NCBI GenBank assembly: GCA_945903555.1
Contig: CAMDOJ010000122.1
Coordinates: 1 to 5,431, forward strand
Source: Chthoniobacter flavus
GTDB taxonomy: Bacteria; Verrucomicrobiota; Verrucomicrobiia; Chthoniobacterales; Terrimicrobiaceae
Length of the DNA: 5,431 nucleotides
Direction: 5' to 3'
The notes below the pieces were generated by a model. That model saw only the letters and a list, made by a program, of their open reading frames with translations, ran no database searches and was not told the DNA's origin. The position numbers and the translations under genes were made by a program. This document shows, in pieces, positions 1 through 5,431 of the stretch (the stretch's first letter is position 1; each line of letters starts with the position of its first letter).

Positions 1-33
1 TGCGGTAGGTGAAGCCCATGGGAAAGGAGTTTT

Positions 34-58
34 AAGTTTTCAGCATTAAGTTTTAAGT
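34..58 (+). repeat. AT-rich direct repeat, copy A
   Basis: A 25-base AT-rich stretch built from TTAAGT-like units, containing CAGCATTAAGTTTTAAGT. It matches positions 2973-2998 in the same orientation with one substitution and one single-base insertion. A shared CGGTAGG lies 24 bases before this copy (3-9) and 21 bases before the other (2945-2951), so the related segment may be about 55 bases long. It lies downstream of the last gene of the envelope cluster. It could be a dispersed intergenic repeat, a protein-binding site or a mobile-element remnant. Confidence 0.6.
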
Positions 59-180
59 TGGGGCAACCTTGATTGAATAGATTCTAGATTTCCTTAACAA
101 GAGGGTCGAGAAGCGTTTTTCTATGCGCATAAAACTCAAGCTTGGCGGGGTCATTTTCTTGTGGAGCAGACCTACGTTTC

Positions 181-1653
181 TCATTTCGTGATTTTGGCCA
201 ACTCCACTTGGAGTTCCTGCTGGCTTGGCACGATGTCGACGAGCAGGCCTTTGACTTTTCTCAAGTCGTCGATTCGCAGGCGAAAGGTGATCGGCACGAC
301 GATACCGGTATCGAATTCAAACCGGGCGGGAGCGTCTTTGTATCTCTGTCCTCGCTGGACGCGCATGAGTTTTTCGAGGGCATCCCTGTAGGCTCCGTCG
401 GCCCTTTGAACCATTCCATCCGCCACCAAAAACGAATCGAATCCCGGCACATTCGAGGTCGCAAGCACAACGCCCTCCCACTTTGGCCAAGCCGACTTGG
501 GCGACCATCCGCCATTCATCCAGCCCACAGGAAAGAGAGGACCAAAATACCGAGCGTCGGGCGCACCGGTCCATGGGATGGCCATCGGAGCGAGGATTGG
601 CGAACGCTGGCCGATGAGCCTCACGACCTCCACTCCGCTATCGAGCTGAAGTTTGGCGCGGAGAAAAAGCGGCTCGTTGTCGAGACGGGCGGTTTCTGCA
701 AGCAGGGAGCGAAACGCCTCGGAGCCGAGGTGGTAAATGGAAAGCGCCATGCCGGTGGCGTCCTTGGAGTTTCTCTGGAGGGCGATGCGGTGCGGCGCGG
801 AATGCACATCGGGAACCGGTGCGGCATTCTCCCATGGCAGCGAGCCGTAGCGCGGGATTTTTTGCCAGCGCCGCAGCGGGGCGGCTGTGAACTGGCCATC
901 GAACCCGGCAGGAGGGCCTTCGTAAAAGGCGGCCTCGGGTCTTTCACTTTCCATTCGGATGTAAAGATCACCACTGCGCTCGCTGAGTGCTTGCAGGCAT
1001 TTTGCAATCATGGGTACGGCTTCGTTGTCCCAAAAATCAAGGTCGGGCGTGATGAGGGCCGCCCAGGTGGCGTAGACGGTGGAGTCCTTGGCCTGCTCCA
1101 GCAAGGGAAGCGGCTTGGCATCGACACCGACCTCGGCGCCGCTTTGGAGGTCGATCAGAGTCACCTTGTAGAGCTTCGGGCTGATCCCCAAGACGAGGCT
1201 TCGGAGCATCTGCACGGCTTGTTCTCGGCCGCGAGCGGCGGTGCTGAGTCGGGCCCATTCGTCATTGAGATCGACCTGGCGCTTGACTCTCTGCACTCCC
1301 AAAAAATCGGCTACGATTCCGCGTCTCACACGGGCGCGGATGGCCACACGGGTCACGCCGTTTTGCGACTGGTTCAATAGCTCCTGGTAGGACTCGATGC
1401 AGCCATTGGTGAGGACGCGCAAAAGGTCTTCCGTGAGTTCGTAGTTTTTAACGGTGGTCTGGCTGTGCACCACCACGCCGATCGTGCTCTGGAGCGCCTT
1501 CACAAAGGCCGCCTGGAGGGCGCTCTCCACATCAGTCCCCTCCCCCACGACTTCGACTTCGTGGATTTCTCCTGTCTCCTGGGCAAGGCATGCGAGGTTG
1601 GCGCCCAGCAGAGCGATCATGCCCGCCATTGTGATTCGAAAGAAGTTCTTCAT
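181..1653 (-). CDS. Exported protein with FlgT-N-like domain, function unknown
   Basis: 490-residue protein with a Sec signal peptide: basic MKNFFR start, hydrophobic residues 8-21, likely cleavage after A24 (CLA/QE). Residues about 33-112 resemble the N-terminal domain of FlgT and related LPP20-type envelope proteins: VVGEG, a helix rich in Ala, then TIGVVVHSQT, TVKNYEL, a run ending in GCIESYQ, and the strand TRVAIRARVRRG. FlgT is a flagellar-motor accessory protein in Vibrio, but this domain also occurs in non-flagellar envelope proteins and no flagellar gene is visible here. The remaining roughly 380 residues match nothing I recognise; they end in a beta-rich FDTGIVVPITFRLRIDDL segment. 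No transmembrane helix is apparent after the leader, so a periplasmic location is likely. The ATG overlaps the stop of the upstream lipoprotein gene (ATGA), with GAGG about 11 bases before it. It is the last gene of the cluster. The domain assignment is a pattern-level judgement; the export signal is clear. Confidence 0.85.
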   Translation of the reverse strand: MKNFFRITMAGMIALLGANLACLAQETGEIHEVEVVGEGTDVESALQAAFVKALQSTIGVVVHSQTTVKNYELTEDLLRVLTNGCIESYQELLNQSQNGVTRVAIRARVRRGIVADFLGVQRVKRQVDLNDEWARLSTAARGREQAVQMLRSLVLGISPKLYKVTLIDLQSGAEVGVDAKPLPLLEQAKDSTVYATWAALITPDLDFWDNEAVPMIAKCLQALSERSGDLYIRMESERPEAAFYEGPPAGFDGQFTAAPLRRWQKIPRYGSLPWENAAPVPDVHSAPHRIALQRNSKDATGMALSIYHLGSEAFRSLLAETARLDNEPLFLRAKLQLDSGVEVVRLIGQRSPILAPMAIPWTGAPDARYFGPLFPVGWMNGGWSPKSAWPKWEGVVLATSNVPGFDSFLVADGMVQRADGAYRDALEKLMRVQRGQRYKDAPARFEFDTGIVVPITFRLRIDDLRKVKGLLVDIVPSQQELQVELAKITK

Positions 1654-2075
1654 CGGTAAGAAAGCCTCATATCGAAGAAGAGGTGCTCGGGAATATCGCT
1701 TCCTGCATCGAACCGCTTGATCTGTGTCGAGCCGCCCGACGGCAGTGGAAGGGCTTTGAAATCATGACCGAGGATTTTGCCGGAGCTGAATTTTCTGCCG
1801 ACCCCTCCCGGCACGCGAATCCGGCAGGGTGTCATGCCCACAAATGCATCGTTGAACTCGATCCTCGCGCCGGGCGGGGAAGATTCCACGAGGATCGTGT
1901 AGTGAGGCTGCGGATCATCGGCCGGACTGTATATGGGCGGCGGCGAGTAGGAGGCAGGCGCGGGCGAAGGCGGAGGCTCCGGGGACGCGCACCCAAAAGC
2001 GAGGGCCACAAATCCCGTCGCTACCCCCATCCCAAGGCGCCGAGTGGCAGAAGAGTTGCTGTGTTGGTTTTTCAT
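1650..2075 (-). CDS. PEGA-domain lipoprotein candidate
   Basis: 141 residues. The N-terminus has an R12-R13 patch and a hydrophobic stretch (14-27) ending in LAFGC, with C29 as the probable lipidated cysteine. The lipobox is imperfect (A at -3, F at -2), so signal peptidase I processing is the alternative. A proline-rich, low-complexity linker (about 32-57) would span away from the membrane. Residues about 60-91 form a PEGA-like beta unit: ILVESSPPGARIEFNDAF then VGMTPCRIRVPGG, with the typical S-x-P-x-G-A and V-G-x-T-P signatures. The tail (GGSTQIKRFDAG, IPEHLFFDMRL) resembles tails of other surface-exposed bacterial lipoproteins with this domain. PEGA modules are thought to bind surface components, but no ligand can be inferred. 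It starts 7 bases after the stop of the Tat-leader gene, and its stop overlaps the next ATG. A role beside the FlgT-N-like protein in the envelope is inferred from this coupling. Confidence 0.85.
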   Translation of the reverse strand: MKNQHSNSSATRRLGMGVATGFVALAFGCASPEPPPSPAPASYSPPPIYSPADDPQPHYTILVESSPPGARIEFNDAFVGMTPCRIRVPGGVGRKFSSGKILGHDFKALPLPSGGSTQIKRFDAGSDIPEHLFFDMRLSYR

Positions 2076-2082
2076 GGTTCCA

Positions 2083-2721
2083 TCAGGAGCAGGCTAGAAT
2101 CTCGATTTTGACATCCTCGCCAAGTTCGATGAGGCGATGCTGGAGGCATGCCAGAGTGGCGTAGTCGGGGGCATCCACACAGGTGAGGTTCGAGCCAGGT
2201 CGGTCACCCTCAATGAATGAAAGTTCGCCCAGCGGCTCACCGGAGAATTGCTTGTCCGGGTCGCAGAGCGGCAATTCCTCAAGGTAATTGTAGGCGAGCG
2301 CCGTCGGACTTTCTTTCAACTCATAGTCCCAATCGAGGTAGTATTGTTTTGCACTTCCAGTGATATCGCTCCCAAAGGAGATCGATGGCTCCGCTTCGCC
2401 AGACCTCCTGTCCCACCCAAGGAAACTCTCTAAAAAATCGGCACGATGTTTGGGATGGTCAAAGTCTACGCAATGCCGCTCGATGAACTCTCCCCAGGAG
2501 GGGAATGGTGGTTCCTCATCCGGATCGCCGTAATGAATTGTGAACGCAACCCCATTCCAAACCGCGGTAAGGAGGGTAGCAGGGTTCTTGGAGCGTGTCG
2601 GGATAATCAACGATTGCTGGTTCAGGACACAGGTATCGCGGATTAATCTCGCCACCGGTGCGGGGATCAGAACCGAGCCAAAGGATAGGCCAAGGAGCGA
2701 AAGGAATTCTCGTCTTTTCAT
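2083..2721 (-). CDS. Hypothetical protein with twin-arginine-like leader
   Basis: 212 residues, family not recognised. The N-terminus KRREFLSLLGLSFGSVLIPA has paired arginines R3-R4, then x-F-L and a moderately hydrophobic stretch, close to the Tat consensus (S/T)RRxFLK. Cleavage may fall near A21-A24, but the site is ambiguous and Sec export is possible. The mature part is acidic and aromatic-rich, with WNGVAFTIHYGDPDEEPPF (about 55-73), a Trp/Asp/His-containing central region and a Cys near the C-terminus (ILACS). I see no metal-binding CxxC, no cofactor motif and no transmembrane helix after the leader. A GGAG three bases before the ATG supports this start; the ATG also overlaps the stop of the upstream small ORF (ATGA). 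The lipoprotein gene follows after 7 bases. A soluble exported protein acting with the next two envelope proteins is the simplest inference. The gene is well supported; its function is unknown. Confidence 0.75.
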   Translation of the reverse strand: MKRREFLSLLGLSFGSVLIPAPVARLIRDTCVLNQQSLIIPTRSKNPATLLTAVWNGVAFTIHYGDPDEEPPFPSWGEFIERHCVDFDHPKHRADFLESFLGWDRRSGEAEPSISFGSDITGSAKQYYLDWDYELKESPTALAYNYLEELPLCDPDKQFSGEPLGELSFIEGDRPGSNLTCVDAPDYATLACLQHRLIELGEDVKIEILACS

Positions 2722-2933
2722 AGGCTCCGAGAATTCAAGTTTCTGGTGACTCGCTCAATCGCCACCCCTGTCATAGGGCGACGGATCGTGTCATAGCGGA
2801 GAGGCGGCTTTGCTGGCACGAAGAGGAATTCGCTCTGCCACGTAAACCGTCTCTGGAAGCCGAGCAGCGGGCGAATGAAAGCAGACCTAGCAAGGAGGAG
2901 ATGGAATAGTTTTGCGATCATTTCGGGGAACAT
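2718..2933 (-). CDS. Small hypothetical ORF, first in the envelope cluster
   Basis: 71 codons, strongly basic, no recognised domain. The N-terminus (MIAKLFHLLLARSAFIRPLL, from the second Met) is hydrophobic and basic but too interrupted to call a signal peptide or membrane anchor; the rest (RYDTIRRPMTGVAIERVTR) is Arg-rich. The main reason to believe it is position: its TGA overlaps the ATG of the Tat-leader gene as ATGA, the same arrangement as the last junction of the cluster, and nothing else codes here. Two starts are possible. The outer ATG at 2933 has AGG directly against it, which is too close. The inner ATG at 2921 has AGGAT about 10 bases upstream and is the better-spaced start, giving 67 residues. 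It could be a leader peptide that couples translation, or a chance ORF. Confidence 0.45.
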   Translation of the reverse strand: MFPEMIAKLFHLLLARSAFIRPLLGFQRRFTWQSEFLFVPAKPPLRYDTIRRPMTGVAIERVTRNLNSRSL

Positions 2934-3489
2934 CCTAAAACAGCCGGTAGGACATCTACGGGGGGAGGAAGCAAGTTTTAAGCATTAAGTTTATAAGTCT
3001 TAAGTCGGACCGTAGCCGAAGAGGGCCTTCCTTCGCGGTTCGCAGATACGGCGTAACAAGGCGGTGTAAGTCTGTCAGTCTCCTGAGGTGAGACGGGAAG
3101 TAGTTTCAGATGGATTCAAAAGAAGATCATCGGGAGGTTCTGGCAGTCCGATCTCTGCAAGCTTCAGTGAAGCCCATGTGCCTCGACGAGCCAAGCAAAT
3201 GAAGGGATCAATGGCGACGAGTTCGTCAGTTCCCTACAAGCGCGTCTTTAACCCGAGCCTGATTGGAAAACCCGTGTCGATCCTAAGTAATGATGGTTGA
3301 GTAATCGCTCGCAGCGAAGAGGTGAAGCGAATTCCTCATCGAAGACATCGCTCAGCCGCTAGTAGAACAGCAGAGGGAAAAATGCACTGCTTGTAGTTCC
3401 CCACATGAATCGCTCCACGCAGGTGAACGGCAGCGCCCCTGAGGTAGGATTCGAGGTTTTATTGGGTGATGCGGATCATTTTTGGACGG
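2934..3489. other. Intergenic region without a convincing gene
   Basis: 556 bases between the AbiE-like operon and the envelope cluster. From the left it holds the probable leader of the envelope cluster, AT-rich repeat copy B (2973-2998) and a weak stem of CGAAG (3017-3021) with CTTCG (3031-3035). From about 3040 to 3489 all frames are broken within short distances. The longest reading is a 70-codon plus-strand frame from a GTG at 3088 with no ribosome binding site and a low-complexity Ser/Arg-rich product. On the minus strand one frame from about 3430 to 3001 is interrupted by only three stops, which is not unusual enough to claim a pseudogene. I see no tRNA, CRISPR array or clear rho-independent terminator. 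Decayed mobile DNA or an unrecognised structured RNA cannot be excluded. Confidence 0.6.
2973..2998 (+). repeat. AT-rich direct repeat, copy B
   Basis: Second copy of the AT-rich repeat, containing AAGCATTAAGTTTATAAGT and followed by a further CTTAAGT unit up to 3005. It sits directly upstream of the first ORF of the envelope cluster, so the two copies bracket 181-2933 in direct orientation. Read on the minus strand it offers several TATAAA- and TTAATG-like hexamers that could supply a promoter -10 box for the cluster, but no good -35 partner is visible. Confidence 0.6.
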
Positions 3490-4266
3490 TCAGTTGATTC
3501 GAAAATAGAGTTTCAACGCTTCGAGAAGAGCGGCAGGTCGTATGTCCGATCCCAGCGTGTCTTTCACTGCTTGTCGGATTGCGGGCCACTGGTCGGAGCC
3601 CAGCGGAAAGGCTTCAAGAAAACGCCGGAGATCGCTCAGCACGGGCGCGGGCAACTCAGGCCCAGGCTCGCCGGGCAGGGTCGCTGCCAGACGAAAGACG
3701 TCTGAGCGGTGCTTGGATATGTTTTTGGAGTCAATCCTTTCGCCCTCTGCTTTGCGGCGGCTGAGGTCTAGCCAGGCGTAGGCCTTGAGCGGGATGAGCG
3801 CCGTGGCATTGGCGACGCGAAGCCCCTCGCGATCGTCCTGATGGGTTCGGATAAGGTTGTAATAATCCTCCTGCAACAAAATGGCCGAGAGGCTGTGGTG
3901 GTCGGAGTCCACAAAGACCGGCACCACTTCCCCCGGAGAAAAGTCCAAAGCTTCCTGGCTTCGGCTGAAGAGTTCGATTTGCGCTGGGAATTGAGAGTTG
4001 GTCGGCTCGGCGAAACGGTAGAGTTCTGGGTTGCCCGTGGATTTCTCCCGTATGCGGTAGCCGCCCTTCCCGAGAAATAGGCGCATGGTCGTAACGAAGC
4101 GGGCATCGAGCACCTCGATGATCAAGACCAGATCGAGGTCTTTCGTCGGGCGAAACTCCCGGCTCTGGCCTGCAAACCACTCGTCGCAGGCCGCTCCACC
4201 GATTAACACGAAACACTCCTCGAAACCCCGGAATGCCGCGCGGAAGGTTTCTATTCCTTGGACCAT
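3490..4266 (-). CDS. AbiEii-like nucleotidyltransferase, probable toxin of an AbiE-like pair
   Basis: 258 residues with the layout of the AbiEii/AbiGii (DNA polymerase beta-type) nucleotidyltransferases. The nucleotide-binding turn is G23-G24 in FVLIGGAACDEW; the metal-binding pair is D43 and D45 in TKDLDLV; a third acidic residue is probably E98 in QIELFS. The AbiEii-type C-terminal motifs follow: LIPLKAYAWLDL with K161, and KHRSDVF (185-191) with H186 and D189. All expected catalytic positions are intact, so it should be active. Known relatives transfer nucleotides to RNA such as tRNA acceptor ends and block growth; that substrate is inferred here. The ATG lies 16 bases inside the upstream winged-helix gene, and AGAGG at 4274-4278 sits 7 bases before it, supporting this start and tight coupling. 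It is somewhat shorter than classical AbiEii (about 300 residues). A non-toxic role in nucleotide transfer is the alternative. Confidence 0.85.
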   Translation of the reverse strand: MVQGIETFRAAFRGFEECFVLIGGAACDEWFAGQSREFRPTKDLDLVLIIEVLDARFVTTMRLFLGKGGYRIREKSTGNPELYRFAEPTNSQFPAQIELFSRSQEALDFSPGEVVPVFVDSDHHSLSAILLQEDYYNLIRTHQDDREGLRVANATALIPLKAYAWLDLSRRKAEGERIDSKNISKHRSDVFRLAATLPGEPGPELPAPVLSDLRRFLEAFPLGSDQWPAIRQAVKDTLGSDIRPAALLEALKLYFRIN

Positions 4267-5240
4267 GGCACAACCTCTAGAAGTGTTTCGAGTTGTTGCT
4301 GCACACGCTCATCAGGCGAGTCGCGCAGGGTGATGTAGAGCGACAATGCATCTACCTTCCCCTCCGACGCGAGCAGTCGGGGATCGTAGCTCCATACCTC
4401 TATGCAGGCATTCGCTTCGTCCCGCTGGGATGTTCTGTGGATATCTCCCCGCTTCAAGAGGGCCTGGTATTCCTTGCTGCGGATGGCATAGGTAGGGATG
4501 CGTGGCGCGGCGATTAGGGTGGCTGTGCTGAGTGCGCTTAGACCAGCCAGCACCGCAGGCTCTCCAGGGTTTTCCCAGCGCACCCAGTGGAAATGCCGAT
4601 CGGGGTTTGCGAGGAATGGCAGGGCCGTGTCCCACAGGTTCCTGCCCTGGTGGAGAAAATGCAGTCTCGTCGTGCGACCCTCGATTTTACCGGCACAGAG
4701 ACCTCGCGCCGTCAGTTGGGCTTTCACTTGCGTGAGCATGATCGCCGAGTAACCCACCGCCTCCGCAATGCGCTTGAGCGGCCAACCTTCCAACGATTCC
4801 TTCTGAAGGTGGTAAAGCAGCACCGTCTGTGCGGCGGGTGTCAGGCGATGCCCTTTCTCGTGGAATGGTCGGGGTTGGCGCTCCCGCAGATCAATCAAGG
4901 CTAGGGGCAGGAATGCTTGGCTTCCGGGAACCACGAACGGCACACCCGCCACCACCAGCCTTTGCCTCAACGCGGGCAAGACGCTCGGCAGCACCAAGGC
5001 CAGAGGCGCACCCAAAGTTTGGGACAAAAGAGTGGAGTGGTTTGCAAATTCCGTAGCCGTCGGAGACTCCTCGCTGCTTTGGTCCACGGCAAAAACAAAC
5101 TCCCTGCCAAAAACCGCCCCCTTCCACAGCGCATACCTCTCCCGGAGATAAAGCGGCAAGCTGGCGGCCTCCATTTTAACCTGTTCGATTCGCTCACCGG
5201 TCAGCTTTTCTAAATAATCCCACAGAGGATGGTCGTTCAT
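4251..5240 (-). CDS. AbiEi-like winged-helix protein, probable antitoxin and autorepressor
   Basis: 329 residues, soluble. Residues 1-125 form an alpha/beta N-terminal domain ending in GVPFVVPGSQAFLPLALIDL. A winged helix-turn-helix spans about 132-197: helix LTPAAQTVLLYHLQ, then LKRIAEAVGYSAIMLTQVKA as turn and recognition helix, then a wing with GRTTRLHFL. The C-terminal part (about 220-329) carries AGLSALSTATLI (compare the AGxSAL of AbiEi C-terminal domains), IPTYAI, and the ending VDALSLYITL then RDSPDERVQQQLETLL. MarR-like and AbiEi-like proteins share this architecture. It overlaps the downstream nucleotidyltransferase gene by 16 bases in antitoxin-then-toxin order, as in abiE operons, where AbiEi represses its own promoter and neutralises the toxin. 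No good Shine-Dalgarno precedes the ATG, but it fits the start of the conserved fold. Function is inferred from architecture and partner; direct homology to AbiEi would need a profile search. Confidence 0.8.
   Translation of the reverse strand: MNDHPLWDYLEKLTGERIEQVKMEAASLPLYLRERYALWKGAVFGREFVFAVDQSSEESPTATEFANHSTLLSQTLGAPLALVLPSVLPALRQRLVVAGVPFVVPGSQAFLPLALIDLRERQPRPFHEKGHRLTPAAQTVLLYHLQKESLEGWPLKRIAEAVGYSAIMLTQVKAQLTARGLCAGKIEGRTTRLHFLHQGRNLWDTALPFLANPDRHFHWVRWENPGEPAVLAGLSALSTATLIAAPRIPTYAIRSKEYQALLKRGDIHRTSQRDEANACIEVWSYDPRLLASEGKVDALSLYITLRDSPDERVQQQLETLLEVVPWSKE
4274..4278 (-). promoter_or_regulatory. Ribosome binding site of the nucleotidyltransferase gene
   Basis: AGAGG on the minus strand, 7 bases before the ATG at 4266 and inside the last codons of the winged-helix gene. 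It fixes the toxin start inside the antitoxin gene and suggests that both are translated from one message. Confidence 0.6.
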
Positions 5241-5244
5241 AGTT

Positions 5245-5294
5245 AATACACTAATTTCGGACCCTACATCTGTCGAGTGTAGAGTTCGTGTATT
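5245..5294. promoter_or_regulatory. Candidate operator half-sites upstream of the AbiE-like operon
   Basis: The 60-base gap before the winged-helix gene contains AATACAC (5245-5251) matched by inverted GTGTATT (5288-5294), and CTACA (5264-5268) matched by inverted TGTAG (5278-5282). On the plus strand GTGTA occurs at 5277-5281 and 5288-5292, 11 bases or one helical turn apart, with an inverted TACAC at 5247-5251. Such repeated half-sites fit autoregulation by the winged-helix protein, as shown for AbiEi. The arms are short, so this is suggestive only. Confidence 0.35.
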
Positions 5295-5297
5295 GTA
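5292..5297 (-). promoter_or_regulatory. Possible -10 box of the AbiE-like operon
   Basis: TACAAT on the minus strand (one mismatch to TATAAT), 51 bases before the ATG and touching the GTGTATT half-site, where a bound repressor would block RNA polymerase. I see no acceptable -35 hexamer at 16-18 bases, so the operon may instead be read through from the upstream gene. Confidence 0.2.
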
Positions 5298-5300
5298 TAT

Positions 5301-5431
5301 TTAGTCCATTTGGAACTGATACCCCGATGCTTGCTTCGGCTTTTCTTCGTGCACATGATACTCGGCTTCACCTCGCTTCCCTTGGGACTCCCAGGCCTCG
5401 ATGAAGATGGATTCCTCATAGACTGGGCCGT
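5301..5431 (-). CDS. C-terminal end of an unidentified protein (5' end beyond the window)
   Basis: An open minus-strand frame runs in from the window edge for 42 residues to a TAA at 5303-5301. The peptide starts GPVYEESIFIEAWESQGKRG and ends KPKQASGYQFQMD. It has normal protein composition (mixed charged and aromatic residues, Glu-rich) and no stop in frame, and no other frame here is better. Its stop lies 60 bases before the winged-helix gene in the same direction, so read-through into the AbiE-like operon is possible. Too little is visible to assign a family. Confidence 0.55.
   Translation of the reverse strand, partial: GPVYEESIFIEAWESQGKRGEAEYHVHEEKPKQASGYQFQMD

Noticed and set aside
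53..154. A 33-codon minus-strand frame after the FlgT-N-like gene
   Set aside because: Short, and its stop falls inside the AT-rich repeat. Nothing supports translation.
142..1380. A 412-codon open frame on the plus strand
   Set aside because: It lies antisense to the FlgT-N-like gene, starts at a TTG without a ribosome binding site, and its product has no domain or normal composition. The minus-strand gene has a signal peptide and operon linkage, so this is its shadow.
1683..2111. A 142-codon open frame on the plus strand
   Set aside because: Antisense to the PEGA lipoprotein gene; the Arg/Gly-rich product mirrors the proline-rich linker on the other strand.
3050..3070. GTAACAAGG followed by GTGTAAG, reminiscent of the 3' end of 16S rRNA
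   Set aside because: The anti-Shine-Dalgarno tail and the preceding helix sequence are absent, so it is a chance resemblance.
9..3178. Exact 12-base match GTGAAGCCCATG at 9-20 and 3167-3178
   Set aside because: About one such match is expected by chance in a window of this size, and the flanks do not align.
3088..3300. A 70-codon plus-strand frame in the large gap
   Set aside because: GTG start without a ribosome binding site, low-complexity Ser/Arg-rich product, no neighbours in that direction. Some similarity to reading frames found in mobile-element leaders was suspected but cannot be shown.
3731..4273. A 180-codon minus-strand frame overlapping the nucleotidyltransferase
   Set aside because: It is the neighbouring frame of a gene with intact catalytic motifs; its Arg/Pro/Gly-rich product has no domain.

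Overview
The window is GC-rich, gene-dense bacterial DNA in which every gene I can support lies on the minus strand. Small unrelated operons, a PEGA-type lipoprotein, a FlgT-N-like exported protein and AT-rich intergenic repeats suggest a Verrucomicrobiota or other PVC-group chromosome. That placement rests on protein style only; there is no rRNA or other marker gene.

Reading in the direction of transcription (right to left), the window opens with the C-terminal 42 residues of an unidentified protein (5301-5431). After a 60-base gap carrying candidate operator half-sites comes a two-gene operon: a winged-helix, AbiEi-like protein (4251-5240), then an AbiEii-like nucleotidyltransferase (3490-4266) whose start lies 16 bases inside the upstream gene. 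This looks like a divergent type IV (AbiE-like) toxin-antitoxin or abortive-infection module: the first protein would be antitoxin and autorepressor, the second a toxin that modifies nucleic acid.

A stretch of about 550 bases (2934-3489) has no convincing gene. It holds an AT-rich repeat at its left end and otherwise looks like non-coding or decayed sequence.

The left half is a tight four-gene cluster: a small 71-residue ORF (2718-2933), a protein with a twin-arginine-like leader (2083-2721), a PEGA-domain lipoprotein candidate (1650-2075) and an exported protein with a FlgT-N-like domain (181-1653). Two junctions are ATGA overlaps and one is a 7-base gap, so the genes are probably co-transcribed and translationally coupled. 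The three larger products all carry export signals, which points to a joint cell-envelope role that I cannot name. The cluster lies between two direct copies of the AT-rich repeat (34-58 and 2973-2998).
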